A stretch of 25,952 nt of DNA, taken from a virus. Below the pieces are notes generated by a model. That model saw only the letters and a program-made list of their open reading frames with translations. It was not told the origin of the DNA and made no database searches. Positions within the stretch are counted from its first letter, which is position 1. The number at the start of each line of letters is the position of its first letter. A program made the position numbers and the translations under genes. Below are positions 8,569-16,170 of the stretch, piece after piece. The stretch covers positions 1 through 25,952 of IMG/VR virus record IMGVR_UViG_3300021185_001305; one strand, written 5' to 3'.

Positions 8569-9651
8569 CTAAAATATCATTGAAAACAATAATGCTTTCT
8601 TTTTACTTACCAGTTCGTCTTGCGATCCGTAGCCATTAACGAAATACAAACTTGAGCCTGCTACGCCTTCGGCTCTACTAAACAGTTTAATACCATCAGC
8701 CGGGGCATCTGGATTTAATTCATCTGAGTCTTCACCAAATGCAAATGTTCCACCAGCAGCTCCGTCATCACCCGGATACGGTCCTTGAGGTATATATAAC
8801 ACATCATTAATTTGTACGCTATTTACACCCGGTGCTCCAAGTATTAAATCACTTGTAAGTGAAGTTGTTTCAATTGTAGTATCTTGAATTTTAATATGTT
8901 GCAGTTCTGTTCTATCATTAAAAAAGTTTGCAGATGTTGTTCCGCCAATAGTAAATTCAATACCACTAACTGCGTCTCCTGCATCAACATCATGTACAGC
9001 TACAAAAGTGTCGTCTTTTTCAATTTTAGACTGGAACTTACCAACAAAGAAACCTTCTACGTAATCTTCTAGCCCTTGTGCATTTATTAAAGCATCGTTG
9101 TATCCTGCTTTAATAATTGGATCTGCTGTAAAGTCAACAATATCATTAGTAGGATCTGCTACATCGGTTGTGTATTCAAATATTTGTTTGTGGTAGTCAG
9201 TACAGCCTTGAACTGTTACTACACCAGTACCTTGATTAACTAAGTACAAGTCAGCACCAGCAGTATCAATTGAACTAGTTCGAATAGGCGTAAGCGCACC
9301 GTTGTTTGCATTTCCTATTCTTCCAACAAAGGCTCCGTTAACATTGATACCGTTTGCACCAGGTGCAGTAATACCTTCGTCAAATACCCAAAATGCATCT
9401 GAGCCGCCTCGATCAATTTGTATTCCAGCAACATCGTCAACTATCTGACCTCCGGAAACATTTCCTTGGTTGAGTGTAATAAACGGATCATCAACTACTA
9501 ATTCTTCACTATTAATAGTGGTTTGGTCACCGTCAACTTGTAAGTCACCTATTATACGAACTATTCCATCGTTTCCTGGATCAAGACGAATTTCTCCGCC
9601 GTCAGTTACTGTGATCTTATAATTTCCGTCTACATTAAGATACTTTGCCAT
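8569..9651 (-). CDS. tail fibre-like structural protein (360 aa)
   Basis: The N-terminal part (GEIRLDPGNDGIVRIIGDLQVDG, then NSEELVVDDPFITLNQG) is the 'DLQVDGDQTTINSEELVVDDP' block seen in many fibre-like proteins of T4-like marine phages. Residues about 245-275 carry a single copy of the fibre module also found in the 2059-aa protein (IQDTTIETTSLTSDLILGAPG). The C-terminus ends in a small domain with GIKLFSRAEGVAGSSLYFVN. It lies 9 nt before the 114-aa gene and 3 nt after the 121-aa gene, so it is part of a tight operon. Likely a shorter fibre or the proximal partner of the long fibre. Confidence 0.75.
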   Translation of the reverse strand: MAKYLNVDGNYKITVTDGGEIRLDPGNDGIVRIIGDLQVDGDQTTINSEELVVDDPFITLNQGNVSGGQIVDDVAGIQIDRGGSDAFWVFDEGITAPGANGINVNGAFVGRIGNANNGALTPIRTSSIDTAGADLYLVNQGTGVVTVQGCTDYHKQIFEYTTDVADPTNDIVDFTADPIIKAGYNDALINAQGLEDYVEGFFVGKFQSKIEKDDTFVAVHDVDAGDAVSGIEFTIGGTTSANFFNDRTELQHIKIQDTTIETTSLTSDLILGAPGVNSVQINDVLYIPQGPYPGDDGAAGGTFAFGEDSDELNPDAPADGIKLFSRAEGVAGSSLYFVNGYGSQDELVSKKKALLFSMIF

Positions 9652-9654
9652 ATG

Positions 9655-10020
9655 TTATCCTTGCTCTGTCAACAATACAATACTTGCTGTTGAATCATTG
9701 TCAATTTCAAAGTTGTAAGAAATATTTTTAAAATCTGTCATTATATTATTTGCTATCGAAGCAATAAACACAAAAGTTGAACTTTTTAAAATATATCCCA
9801 TTATAGATATTTCGTTACTATCTAATTCGTCAACTTGTTTATTAACAAGTTTACAAACACCTTCATTACCTTGATCATCTCTGACTTTAAAAGTTGAGCT
9901 CGATAGTTGCGCTAAGACAGCTCCGTAAAGAGTTGCCTCAGCGTTTCCTATTTTAACTGAAACTACTAAGTCTTTTAATGACTGTAATAAATCATAAAAG
10001 ATGTTTATAGGACGTTTCAT
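9655..10020 (-). CDS. conserved hypothetical, tail region (121 aa)
   Basis: Small protein beginning MKRPINIFYDLLQSLKDLV, with a central segment TFKVRDDQGNEGVCKLVNKQ and a hydrophobic stretch near residues 80-92 (KSSTFVFIASIANNI). I do not recognise a family. There is no signal peptide and no obvious catalytic motif. It is tightly packed between the 152-aa structural gene (11 nt) and the 360-aa fibre gene (3 nt), which argues for a virion or assembly role. A weak TAAGGAC ribosome binding site precedes the ATG. Confidence 0.55.
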   Translation of the reverse strand: MKRPINIFYDLLQSLKDLVVSVKIGNAEATLYGAVLAQLSSSTFKVRDDQGNEGVCKLVNKQVDELDSNEISIMGYILKSSTFVFIASIANNIMTDFKNISYNFEIDNDSTASIVLLTEQG

Positions 10021-10031
10021 TAAGTTAGTCC

Positions 10032-10490
10032 TTATGCGTCTTCTGTGAAGTCGTCGTCATCAGTACCAATTAATGTGTTATTGTCACCAGCTTCTTCAAC
10101 TTGTGCTGCGCCATCTACTAGTGATGTTGCAAAGTTCCATGGAACACTTACGCCGTCATAAGCGTTATTGCCTGTTGCACTTGGTGCTGATAATGTTGCT
10201 TTACGACCAGCAATTTTACTTACTGTATAAGTTTCTTCATCATCCATTTTGAACGAAATACTCATTTCGCCTTCTGCTAATGCTGCTGGTAATTTACCAG
10301 TTGTTAGTACACAAGTAAATAAGCCCGGTGTTTCAATTTCTTCTACAACAAACTTTTTAGTTGCTTTTTGCTTTACGATATAACCTTCTTTAACGCCTGT
10401 GCCGTTATGAAAGTTTACTTTAATTTCGTTGCCGCCAGTAGGTCCTACGCCTGCTACGCCGAATAATCTTTTGTTTAGTGGTCTTCCCAT
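10032..10490 (-). CDS. conserved marine T4-like structural protein (152 aa)
   Basis: The N-terminus MGRPLNKRLFG followed by a glycine-rich GVGPTGGNE segment resembles a small structural protein found near the capsid and fibre genes of T4-like marine phages (recollection, not searched). It is beta-rich up to about residue 100 and ends in an acidic tail (DDDDFTEDA). A strong ribosome binding site (AGGAGAAAAAAA) and a late promoter with a folded leader precede it, which fits a highly made virion protein. It could be a head decoration or tail-tube-associated subunit; which one cannot be decided here. Confidence 0.6.
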   Translation of the reverse strand: MGRPLNKRLFGVAGVGPTGGNEIKVNFHNGTGVKEGYIVKQKATKKFVVEEIETPGLFTCVLTTGKLPAALAEGEMSISFKMDDEETYTVSKIAGRKATLSAPSATGNNAYDGVSVPWNFATSLVDGAAQVEEAGDNNTLIGTDDDDFTEDA

Positions 10491-10585
10491 TTTTTTTCTC
10501 CTATAAAAAGTAGTCCTATGCCCGTTCTATGAGCTACGCTGTGGGTACAGCATAAGTCCGCCTTGCGGCACACTATCTGACACAT
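10491..10585 (-). other. structured 5' leader with two hairpins
   Basis: Between the late promoter and the 152-aa gene lies about 90 nt of transcribed, non-coding DNA. It holds two compact hairpins: CCGC (10558-10561)/GCGG (10565-10568) with a 3-nt loop, and GCTGT (10538-10542)/ACAGC (10547-10551) with a 4-nt loop. Neither is followed by a T-run on the minus strand, so they are unlikely to be terminators. Confidence 0.4.
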
Positions 10586-10594
10586 GTATTTATC
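10586..10594 (-). promoter_or_regulatory. T4-type late promoter (GATAAATAC)
   Basis: Minus-strand GATAAATAC in the 129-nt gap before the 152-aa structural gene, just after the end of the oxygenase gene. It matches the motif at the other late promoters of the window and probably starts the operon of the small structural and fibre genes (10490 down to 7700). Confidence 0.6.
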
Positions 10595-10619
10595 AAAGGA
10601 AGTTAGATCTAAATGAGTT

Positions 10620-11162
10620 TTATTTAAACTTTGGACCTCTTAAGTTTAAAACAAGTGTTCGTCTAGTGTTCACACCATCACTTTTGTAACTATGCCAAGT
10701 GTTATTGTTTCTTGCAAATATAAAACAACGATTTTGTTTCCAATCGCATCTGCTTACTTCGTCGCCGTGTTTAGTTTCATACATAATAGTTCCAGTGTTA
10801 TGTTTAGGCTGTAAATAAACTACGCAACTCAAAAGTTTAGTTTTGCTATCCCAATGTACTGGAAATTCAAAGTCTTTGCCTGTATCAACTACATTAAGTT
10901 CCATAAATTGAACACTTCCTACACGTTCTGGAGCATGGCGTTCGAGTATATTAACACACTTATAAAAATATCGATTATAAAAACTTCTTAAAAAATTTTC
11001 CGGTAATCCTTTTGGCTGCGATCTATCTTTCCAAACTTTGTTTTTGCTAAATTCTACACCCGTAACACTAGGTGTGTTAAGATCAATATTAGATAAAAAA
11101 TTAAAATCAGACTGATCTAAGAAATTATCAATAATTTCGTGTTTCCAAGGAGTATGTATCAT
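10620..11162 (-). CDS. 2OG-Fe(II) oxygenase superfamily protein (180 aa)
   Basis: Residues 101-105 (PVHWD) give the HxD iron-binding pair (H103, D105). The distal iron ligand is H157 in TWHSYK, followed ten residues on by arginines (R167/R168) suited to bind the 2-oxoglutarate carboxylate. Order, spacing and length fit the small prolyl-4-hydroxylase-like 2OG-Fe(II) oxygenases common in T4-like marine phages. The substrate is unknown; protein or nucleic-acid hydroxylation are both possible. It sits alone between the capsid and the tail structural operon, with its own late promoter almost touching the ATG and no clear Shine-Dalgarno. Confidence 0.75.
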   Translation of the reverse strand: MIHTPWKHEIIDNFLDQSDFNFLSNIDLNTPSVTGVEFSKNKVWKDRSQPKGLPENFLRSFYNRYFYKCVNILERHAPERVGSVQFMELNVVDTGKDFEFPVHWDSKTKLLSCVVYLQPKHNTGTIMYETKHGDEVSRCDWKQNRCFIFARNNNTWHSYKSDGVNTRRTLVLNLRGPKFK

Positions 11163-11166
11163 ATGG

Positions 11167-11174
11167 TATTTATT
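11167..11174 (-). promoter_or_regulatory. T4-type late promoter touching the oxygenase start
   Basis: Minus-strand AATAAATACC ends about 4 nt before the ATG of the oxygenase. With the usual T4 late spacing (start about 6 nt after the motif) transcription would begin at or inside the ATG, leaving no leader and no ribosome binding site. Confidence 0.5.
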
Positions 11175-11201
11175 AAAAAGGACGTCCTTGTCCTACGTGA
11201 A

Positions 11202-11264
11202 TTATACTCTTACGGTTTTAGTATACTTGACACCGCGATATATAAAAGTTAGTTCTTTAGTCAT
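11202..11264 (-). CDS. microORF, 20 aa, DUF4278-like YRG motif
   Basis: ATG at 11264 with a strong AAAAGGAG Shine-Dalgarno 7 nt upstream, 20 codons, then TAA. The peptide contains LTFIYRGVKYTKT, close to the N-terminal L-T-Y-R-G-V-x-Y motif of the small DUF4278 family known from cyanobacteria and their phages. It lies just after the capsid terminator and before the oxygenase gene. The ribosome binding site and motif argue that it is real; the short length argues caution. Confidence 0.5.
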   Translation of the reverse strand: MTKELTFIYRGVKYTKTVRV

Positions 11265-11343
11265 CGTATTTCTCCTTTTGGATATCTACGATTCTTTTAA
11301 CGCATGAACCTATGCGAGTCTCTAAAGTGGACTACACTAAAAT

Positions 11344-11350
11344 TATTTAG
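11344..11350 (-). promoter_or_regulatory. possible variant late promoter (CTAAATA)
   Basis: Minus-strand CTAAATA lies just past the capsid terminator and about 80 nt upstream of the microORF. It differs from the consensus in one or two bases, as does the ACTAAATA before the 283-aa gene. The leader after it contains a hairpin CGCAT/ATGCG around 11299-11315. Confidence 0.3.
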
Positions 11351-11370
11351 TCAAAAAATAATTTAGTCAT

Positions 11371-11398
11371 AAAAAAAGGGCGACCTAAGCCGCCCTTT
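11371..11398 (-). terminator. rho-independent terminator after gp23
   Basis: Stem AAAGGGCG/CGCCCTTT (11375-11382 with 11391-11398) of 8 bp with an 8-nt loop, followed on the minus strand by a T-run of seven in all. It lies about 25 nt past the stop of the capsid gene and ends the head operon. Confidence 0.85.
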
Positions 11399-11422
11399 AG
11401 TATTGCAATTACCTAAGTAATA

Positions 11423-12601
11423 TTACGAGAATGAAATTCCCGCCATAGTTACTGTACCAAGATAATCCGCTGCGTTACCTAAAGATGACGCAGTGTTGTT
11501 AAGCTCTACATAACCATAACGTGTCATGAAGCTCACAACTGGCTCAAAGCTATCTGGGTCTAGTACTACACCACTACTCATCAATGGAATGTATGGGCAG
11601 TAGAATGCAGCAGCATCTGACTCAGATGAACCTTTGTATCCAACCAATACGTTGCTGTCATCAGCTGCGTATGTGTTTACATAGATTTTCATAGCATTGT
11701 TCAATGTACCAACAAACTTAGTGTTTGTAGGTGCTTCAAACGAACCTTCTGTTGTTCTTGCGAACGCTGAAGTAGTTGCTGATTGAAGAACAGTTAGTGC
11801 CTGTGGAGACACAACAGCCCAGTTACCAGCGCCACGACGTGTGCGTTGTGCAATAGTGTTAGCAACACGGTTGATTTGAACAGCTAATGCAGCGTGTTCG
11901 TCACCAACAAATGTAGCTGTACCACTTACAGCAGCTTGGTTGTATGCTTCTTGGTTTGAAGTTCCTGCTAATGAGTTAAGCGATCCTAGGACCTCTTGAT
12001 CAATTTCAGCAGTAATTTCTTGTGCTAAAGCAGCCATAATTTCAGCTTCAACATCGATGCCATGCTGTGACTGTGCGTCTTGCGCAGCCTCAAATGTCCA
12101 ACGAGCTGATAGCTTACGTGATTTAGCTTCAACAGTTTGCTTCAAGATTTGGATGCTTAGTTTGTTACCAGCAGCGCCTTCTAGTGCAGCAGTACCAGCA
12201 GCTTTACCAGCTCCTGAACCTGAATACTGTTCAGCAATCTTGAATGGGCTTAATGCCTCTTCGCCTGCTACAGTTGTTTGTGTAGCGTCAGCTGTGTTTG
12301 TGTCTGCATCTGCATAACGAACACGTAGTGTGTGGATTTGACCCACTGGTCCTGTCATAGGTTGTACACCTACCAATTCGTTTGCAATAACGGTTGGCAT
12401 TACACGTCTAATGACTGGTAAAATAACACGATTAAGTGTTGCGACATTGCCTGCAGAAGTTGCTCCAGCTGTAGCACTCTCTGACAAATACCTACGAGTA
12501 TTTTCCAGTGTACTTTCCATCACAGATTTTTTATTACCTGCTAAGCCTTCTAATAGAGCACCTTTAGTCTCCTGCCAGCGACTTTCTAGTAGTTCCGACA
12601 T
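11423..12601 (-). CDS. 23: major capsid protein gp23 (392 aa)
   Basis: Clear T4 gp23-type major capsid protein, which forms the hexamers of the prohead shell. The N-terminal prodomain (MSELLESRWQETKGALLEG) is followed by RRYLSE at residues 36-41. LSE|S there fits the gp21 protease consensus (L/I-x-E), giving a mature chain from about residue 42. Next come NRVILPVIRRVMPTVIANEL and GPVGQIHTLRVRYA, signatures of the family, and the C-terminal half has the HK97-like core (AQRTRRGAGNWAVVSPQAL). At 392 aa it is shorter than T4 gp23 (521 aa), with less inserted sequence. An AGGAG precedes the ATG, 15 nt after the scaffold gene, and a strong terminator follows. Confidence 0.95.
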   Translation of the reverse strand: MSELLESRWQETKGALLEGLAGNKKSVMESTLENTRRYLSESATAGATSAGNVATLNRVILPVIRRVMPTVIANELVGVQPMTGPVGQIHTLRVRYADADTNTADATQTTVAGEEALSPFKIAEQYSGSGAGKAAGTAALEGAAGNKLSIQILKQTVEAKSRKLSARWTFEAAQDAQSQHGIDVEAEIMAALAQEITAEIDQEVLGSLNSLAGTSNQEAYNQAAVSGTATFVGDEHAALAVQINRVANTIAQRTRRGAGNWAVVSPQALTVLQSATTSAFARTTEGSFEAPTNTKFVGTLNNAMKIYVNTYAADDSNVLVGYKGSSESDAAAFYCPYIPLMSSGVVLDPDSFEPVVSFMTRYGYVELNNTASSLGNAADYLGTVTMAGISFS

Positions 12602-12616
12602 ATTAATCTCCTATAA

Positions 12617-13717
12617 TTATATTCCAGCTAGACGTTTAAATTCAACTAAGTTGTCTTTTTCGTCTGCTTGTCTACTAACGTTAGTTTGTGAAATAATTTC
12701 ACGGTTGCCTGTGATTTCTTTGCCTTCTGTGATTTTTGCCTTTTTGGCTGGAGTATTACCGTCAATTACTGCCGATAGGTACTTATCAAACGACTTACGT
12801 AAGTTAGGTGTTTGAACTGATTCCAGTAAATCTATCATAATCTCTTTCTGGTCTTTTGATAAAGGCCCAGTAAGTTCATTAAGTGTGTCTTTGCGTTCTG
12901 CTGCTTCAACTAAACGCTTCTTCTCAGTTGCCTGAGCTTCTGCTAATGTTTTTGCTTTAGCTGCAAATGCCTTTGCTTCTGCTAATTGTGCATCCTTAGC
13001 TTCAAGAACGTTCATTAGTTTAGCTGTTTCTGACTTTTCATTTAAGTAACTGCCCGCATACTCAGAAGCAAATGCTTCAAATAGTTTGCGACCAAAGTCA
13101 TTTCTACGTGCAACTTCAATATCTTCTTTAAGTCCGCCGATTTCGCTTTTAAGAGCTTTATCAACAGTCTCAGATACTGCTTTTGCACTTCTTTCGATAA
13201 AGTTAGTTTTAACTTTAGCGAAGTGTGTCTTAGCTTCACGTACTAAACGTACTTTTGTTTCTGCTAAGTCTTTTTTGTCTTCGTGGAACTCTGCAAGTTC
13301 TTTTGCAAGTGCTTCAACAACAAATTCTTCAAGTTTTCCGAAGTTTTCAGCCATTGCTACTTGGTCTGCATGTAGCTCACTAACTTCTTTAGTTAGTTGC
13401 TCCATAACAAATCCTTTTAGTGTTTCAGCGTTTTCACGTTGAGCTACTGCATATTTTGCACGGGCTTCTGCTAACTGCTTTCGATCTTCAGCAAATTCAG
13501 CAATTTCTTCTGCTAAACGCTCAGATACTAAAGAATCAATAGCTTCAACCATAGTTCCTTTATCATGCTCATATTTTTGAGCAAACTCTTCACGCAATTC
13601 AGCAGTTACTTGTTGACGATTTTCTTTGATCTTCGTGTCCCAAGCTTCTTGAATTTCGTTGCGCACTTCTTCTGAAACTACATCGTTTTCAAAAAGTGTT
13701 TTTAGTGCATCCAACAT
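12617..13717 (-). CDS. 22: prohead scaffold/core protein gp22 (366 aa)
   Basis: Long, highly charged, almost wholly helical protein with heptad-like coiled coil through residues about 20-270 (repeated AEFAEDRKQLAEARAKY, ELHADQVAMAENF, ELAEFHEDKKDLAET). It occupies the T4 position between the protease and capsid genes. gp22 is the main inner scaffold of the T4 prohead and is digested by gp21 before DNA packaging. Length is near the usual 270-420 aa. An AGGAG lies before the ATG, and the gene is separated by 15 nt from each neighbour, so it is co-expressed with gp21 and gp23. Confidence 0.9.
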   Translation of the reverse strand: MLDALKTLFENDVVSEEVRNEIQEAWDTKIKENRQQVTAELREEFAQKYEHDKGTMVEAIDSLVSERLAEEIAEFAEDRKQLAEARAKYAVAQRENAETLKGFVMEQLTKEVSELHADQVAMAENFGKLEEFVVEALAKELAEFHEDKKDLAETKVRLVREAKTHFAKVKTNFIERSAKAVSETVDKALKSEIGGLKEDIEVARRNDFGRKLFEAFASEYAGSYLNEKSETAKLMNVLEAKDAQLAEAKAFAAKAKTLAEAQATEKKRLVEAAERKDTLNELTGPLSKDQKEIMIDLLESVQTPNLRKSFDKYLSAVIDGNTPAKKAKITEGKEITGNREIISQTNVSRQADEKDNLVEFKRLAGI

Positions 13718-13732
13718 ATTATTTTCTCCTCG

Positions 13733-14365
13733 TTATTGGAGTTTGTTGATTATATTAACCAACGATTCCTTTAGATACTTTTGTGCCTTTTTATCTTCTT
13801 TAGTTGCCTGTGCTAATTCGTATGCCTTCATCCCGCCACGTGCATTCATTAAATGTTCGTAGATTGGTGTAGGATATGCACCAGGGGCGCTTGGCTGAGC
13901 CACAACGTCCACAGTGATTATTTCAAAATCAGAAACTTCGTTCCCTCCGTCTTCTGATACGTTGCCCGAACCTCTAGAGCTGACGCCAAGTTTGACGCCA
14001 GCTTCTAGCATAGTTTGGACTAACTGCCCCATTGGGGTAGGTAAAATCTTTAACTTTCCGTAACCGTTTGGTCCATCCATCCACATATCTGTGATCATAT
14101 GGCTTACACGATCTAAGTTAATATTAAGGCCTTCCGGATGATCAACTTCACCGAGAACACTGTATCCTCCACTAATTTGATCATTGAGAGTTTTGACAGC
14201 CCTTCCAATCTCATTAACAGGATACACACGTTGGTTTGCGTTACGCACTCCGCCTTGTATACAAATACCTTTCATAAAAAGGTCTTTGCCCCCATTGGGA
14301 TTTTCAGTAGACTCAACGACCATATTTGCTTGGTCAAATGTCAAATGCTCTCGTAAGTTTTTCAT
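13733..14365 (-). CDS. 21: prohead core protease gp21 (210 aa)
   Basis: T4 gp21-type serine protease (family S77) that matures the prohead by cutting after L/I-x-E. The probable catalytic His is H76 in GEVDHPEG and the Ser is in GVSSRGSG (S129/S130), with the usual 50-55-residue spacing. The length matches T4 gp21 (212 aa). An AAGGAAG precedes the ATG. It lies directly between the acidic core protein and the scaffold gene. Probable targets in this window are gp22, gp23, the acidic core protein, and the 283- and 691-aa proteins. Confidence 0.93.
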   Translation of the reverse strand: MKNLREHLTFDQANMVVESTENPNGGKDLFMKGICIQGGVRNANQRVYPVNEIGRAVKTLNDQISGGYSVLGEVDHPEGLNINLDRVSHMITDMWMDGPNGYGKLKILPTPMGQLVQTMLEAGVKLGVSSRGSGNVSEDGGNEVSDFEIITVDVVAQPSAPGAYPTPIYEHLMNARGGMKAYELAQATKEDKKAQKYLKESLVNIINKLQ

Positions 14366-14378
14366 CTAAACTTCCTTA

Positions 14379-15320
14379 TTATTTGCCAACAGTCGATTTT
14401 TTGTTGTCAGCACTTTCGCCTGCGCCTTTTTTCTCTGCGCCATGGCCTTTTGGTTGAGCTTTCATTGACTTAGATGCTTTACCACCTGGTACATTTACGT
14501 TACCAGCAGTTTCATCTTTTGCAGAGTCAGCTGTTCCACCAGTTTCTTCGCCACCTTGTACTAAGTTACCAGCGTCTCCGCCCATATCGTTAGCGCCAGC
14601 TACAGTTGACTTCGAGTTTGCACCGTTGTCGCCCATTTTAGCGGATACTTTTTCAACATACTCGCGCATTTCTTCGCCAGCTGTTTTTGGTTCTGCAGAT
14701 TCATCAACTTCGTCTTCGTCAGTTGCTTCTTCTACTGCTTCTTCTGTGTCTTCTTCAGCTTCGCCAAAGTTAAATGACTCTTCTTCTGAATCGTCATCTT
14801 CGTCACCAGCTTCCATATCGTCTTCAGCTTCGTCATCTCCGCCTTCGTCGCCAGCCATCATTTTTTCAAATTCAGCTTTTAGGTCATCTAGTGCATCTTC
14901 TAGGTCTTCAACACGATCTTCAACATCGCCTTCTTCACCTTCTTCACCTTCTTCTTCGTCGCCTGCGTCTTCGATATCACTCATCATGTCATCTGCAGGA
15001 TCGCCGCCCATGTCCATTGGGTCAGCTTCAACTTCAAATTCGTCTAAGTCGAATCCTTCGTCTACTTCTTCGTCAGTAGTCTCATCTACTTCTTCGTCTG
15101 TAGTTTCATCAACTTCTTCGTCAGTTGCTTCATCTACTTCTTCATCCGTAGCTTCATCAACTTCTTCGTCTGTTACTTCTTCTAAATCATTTTCTAATAG
15201 ACCTTCGTAGATGTCTCTTGACTTTTCTACGACAATCTCGTGAAACAGCTCTTCAGCGCCTGACTTATCTTCATTGATAAGACGCTCAAGCATTTCTTCA
15301 AACTTATTGCGATCTGCCAT
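14379..15320 (-). CDS. acidic prohead core protein, gp67/gp68-like (313 aa)
   Basis: The N-terminal 45 residues form a helix (NKFEEMLERLINEDKSGAEE, then LFHEIVVEKSRDIYEGLL) like that of T4-type small core proteins gp67/gp68. The rest is extremely acidic, with five 8-residue repeats TDEEVDE(A/T) at residues 50-89, followed by Glu/Asp tracts and a Gly/Ser/Lys-rich C-terminus. It lies directly upstream of the protease gene, where T4 has gp67 and gp68. Those proteins help organise the scaffold core and control head length. It is far longer than T4 gp67 (80 aa). Its own TATAAATA promoter and a strong AGGAG suggest abundant synthesis. Confidence 0.75.
   Translation of the reverse strand: MADRNKFEEMLERLINEDKSGAEELFHEIVVEKSRDIYEGLLENDLEEVTDEEVDEATDEEVDEATDEEVDETTDEEVDETTDEEVDEGFDLDEFEVEADPMDMGGDPADDMMSDIEDAGDEEEGEEGEEGDVEDRVEDLEDALDDLKAEFEKMMAGDEGGDDEAEDDMEAGDEDDDSEEESFNFGEAEEDTEEAVEEATDEDEVDESAEPKTAGEEMREYVEKVSAKMGDNGANSKSTVAGANDMGGDAGNLVQGGEETGGTADSAKDETAGNVNVPGGKASKSMKAQPKGHGAEKKGAGESADNKKSTVGK
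15054..15173 (-). repeat. 5 x 24-bp tandem repeat (TDEEVDEA)
   Basis: Five in-frame copies of a 24-bp unit encode TDEEVDE(A/A/T/T/G). The copies differ mostly at silent and single positions. Such tandem acidic repeats can change number by slippage and so alter the length of the core protein. Confidence 0.8.
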
Positions 15321-15376
15321 TGTTTTCTCCTAATAATAAAATTGTTACCTATGGTAAGGCTGTCATTTGTATTTAC

Positions 15377-15384
15377 TATTTATA
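15377..15384 (-). promoter_or_regulatory. perfect T4-type late promoter TATAAATA
   Basis: Exact minus-strand TATAAATA about 57 nt upstream of the acidic core protein ATG, in the gap after the 236-aa gene. It probably drives the head block from the core protein through gp21, gp22 and gp23 to the terminator at 11371-11398. Confidence 0.75.
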
Positions 15385-15404
15385 CAGAAATGTACGTAGA
15401 TATA

Positions 15405-15424
15405 GGCGAAAAACGGCTCGTTTT
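15405..15424 (-). terminator. weak terminator after the 236-aa gene
   Basis: Stem AAAACG/CGTTTT (15410-15415 with 15419-15424) with a 3-nt loop and a run of five T on the minus strand, 10 nt past the stop of the 236-aa gene. The stem is short, so it may be leaky. Confidence 0.45.
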
Positions 15425-15433
15425 GGAAAGATG

Positions 15434-16144
15434 CTATAAAATATTGAAGATTTTTGCAAAATCGTCAATAAACATAGTACTATAATTGTCAAATGTATTT
15501 AGTTCGTCAGGATCGTAATTATCAGATGCTATAACTCTAACAAATTTAATTTCAGGATTTTGCTTTATTACTGCTATGGTTTGTCGCATCCAATTACCAA
15601 AAAATGTTGCACCGTCAGTTGATTTTTTATAGTTTGCTGTGTCAGCATATAAGTTATTTAATAACCTGCCTTCGCTTAATCCTTTATAATCAAATCCTAA
15701 TATATACACAGTTTCGTATCCGTGTTCTGCTGCTAACCATAATGCTGTTGGTCCTGAGCTCCAGCCTTTTGACGGATTAAAAAAGTTTAAATTTTTAATT
15801 CTGTGATACGATTTGTTAGGATTAGTCCATACTGTATTCTTATGTTGATATCCTGCTTTGTTTATTTCAAGAACCATTTTAACATCAACTGCAACTAGAT
15901 AATCAGGTTGAAATGTTCTATAAACTGCATTACAAGCATAAACTTTTGCAATATTTTTTATTTTTTCTAAGTCAATAGACTTTCGACTTGTACCGTTTCC
16001 TAGTACAAAAGCAATTTTATTAGAAGATTTATTAACAGGATCTATAGACTGAGACAATTTCTTGAGACGCTTTTCTTGACGGCGTTCTTCTCGTATTTTG
16101 TGCCACTCTTTTTTAGTGAATTGAGACTTGTCTATTTTTGCCAT
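15434..16144 (-). CDS. DUF115/GT42 sialyltransferase-like protein (236 aa)
   Basis: After a basic N-terminus (about 35 residues, many Lys/Arg) comes IAFVLGNGTSRKSIDLEKIK at residues 44-63, the 'GNGxS' nucleotide-sugar loop of the DUF115 / sialyltransferase-like (GT42) fold. Then follow YACNAVYRTFQPDYLVAVD and SGPTALWLAAEHGYETVYIL (130-149), ending in GFDY, which matches the 'SG..A..LA...GY..IYL.G.D' block of the same fold. The likely role is a glycosyl or cytidylyl-sugar transfer modifying a virion or host surface, but the activity is inferred. It stands between the portal and core genes with its own promoter and terminator, like a moron. No homologue of this gene is in the T4 head cluster. 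Confidence 0.6.
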   Translation of the reverse strand: MAKIDKSQFTKKEWHKIREERRQEKRLKKLSQSIDPVNKSSNKIAFVLGNGTSRKSIDLEKIKNIAKVYACNAVYRTFQPDYLVAVDVKMVLEINKAGYQHKNTVWTNPNKSYHRIKNLNFFNPSKGWSSGPTALWLAAEHGYETVYILGFDYKGLSEGRLLNNLYADTANYKKSTDGATFFGNWMRQTIAVIKQNPEIKFVRVIASDNYDPDELNTFDNYSTMFIDDFAKIFNIL

Positions 16145-16170
16145 CTAAAATCCATATTCTTTGTTGTATG

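Noticed and set aside
14626-15210. Long Ser-rich plus-strand open frame
   Set aside because: It is the antisense image of the acidic Asp/Glu repeats of the core protein; Ser-rich composition follows from GAA/GAT codons read backwards.
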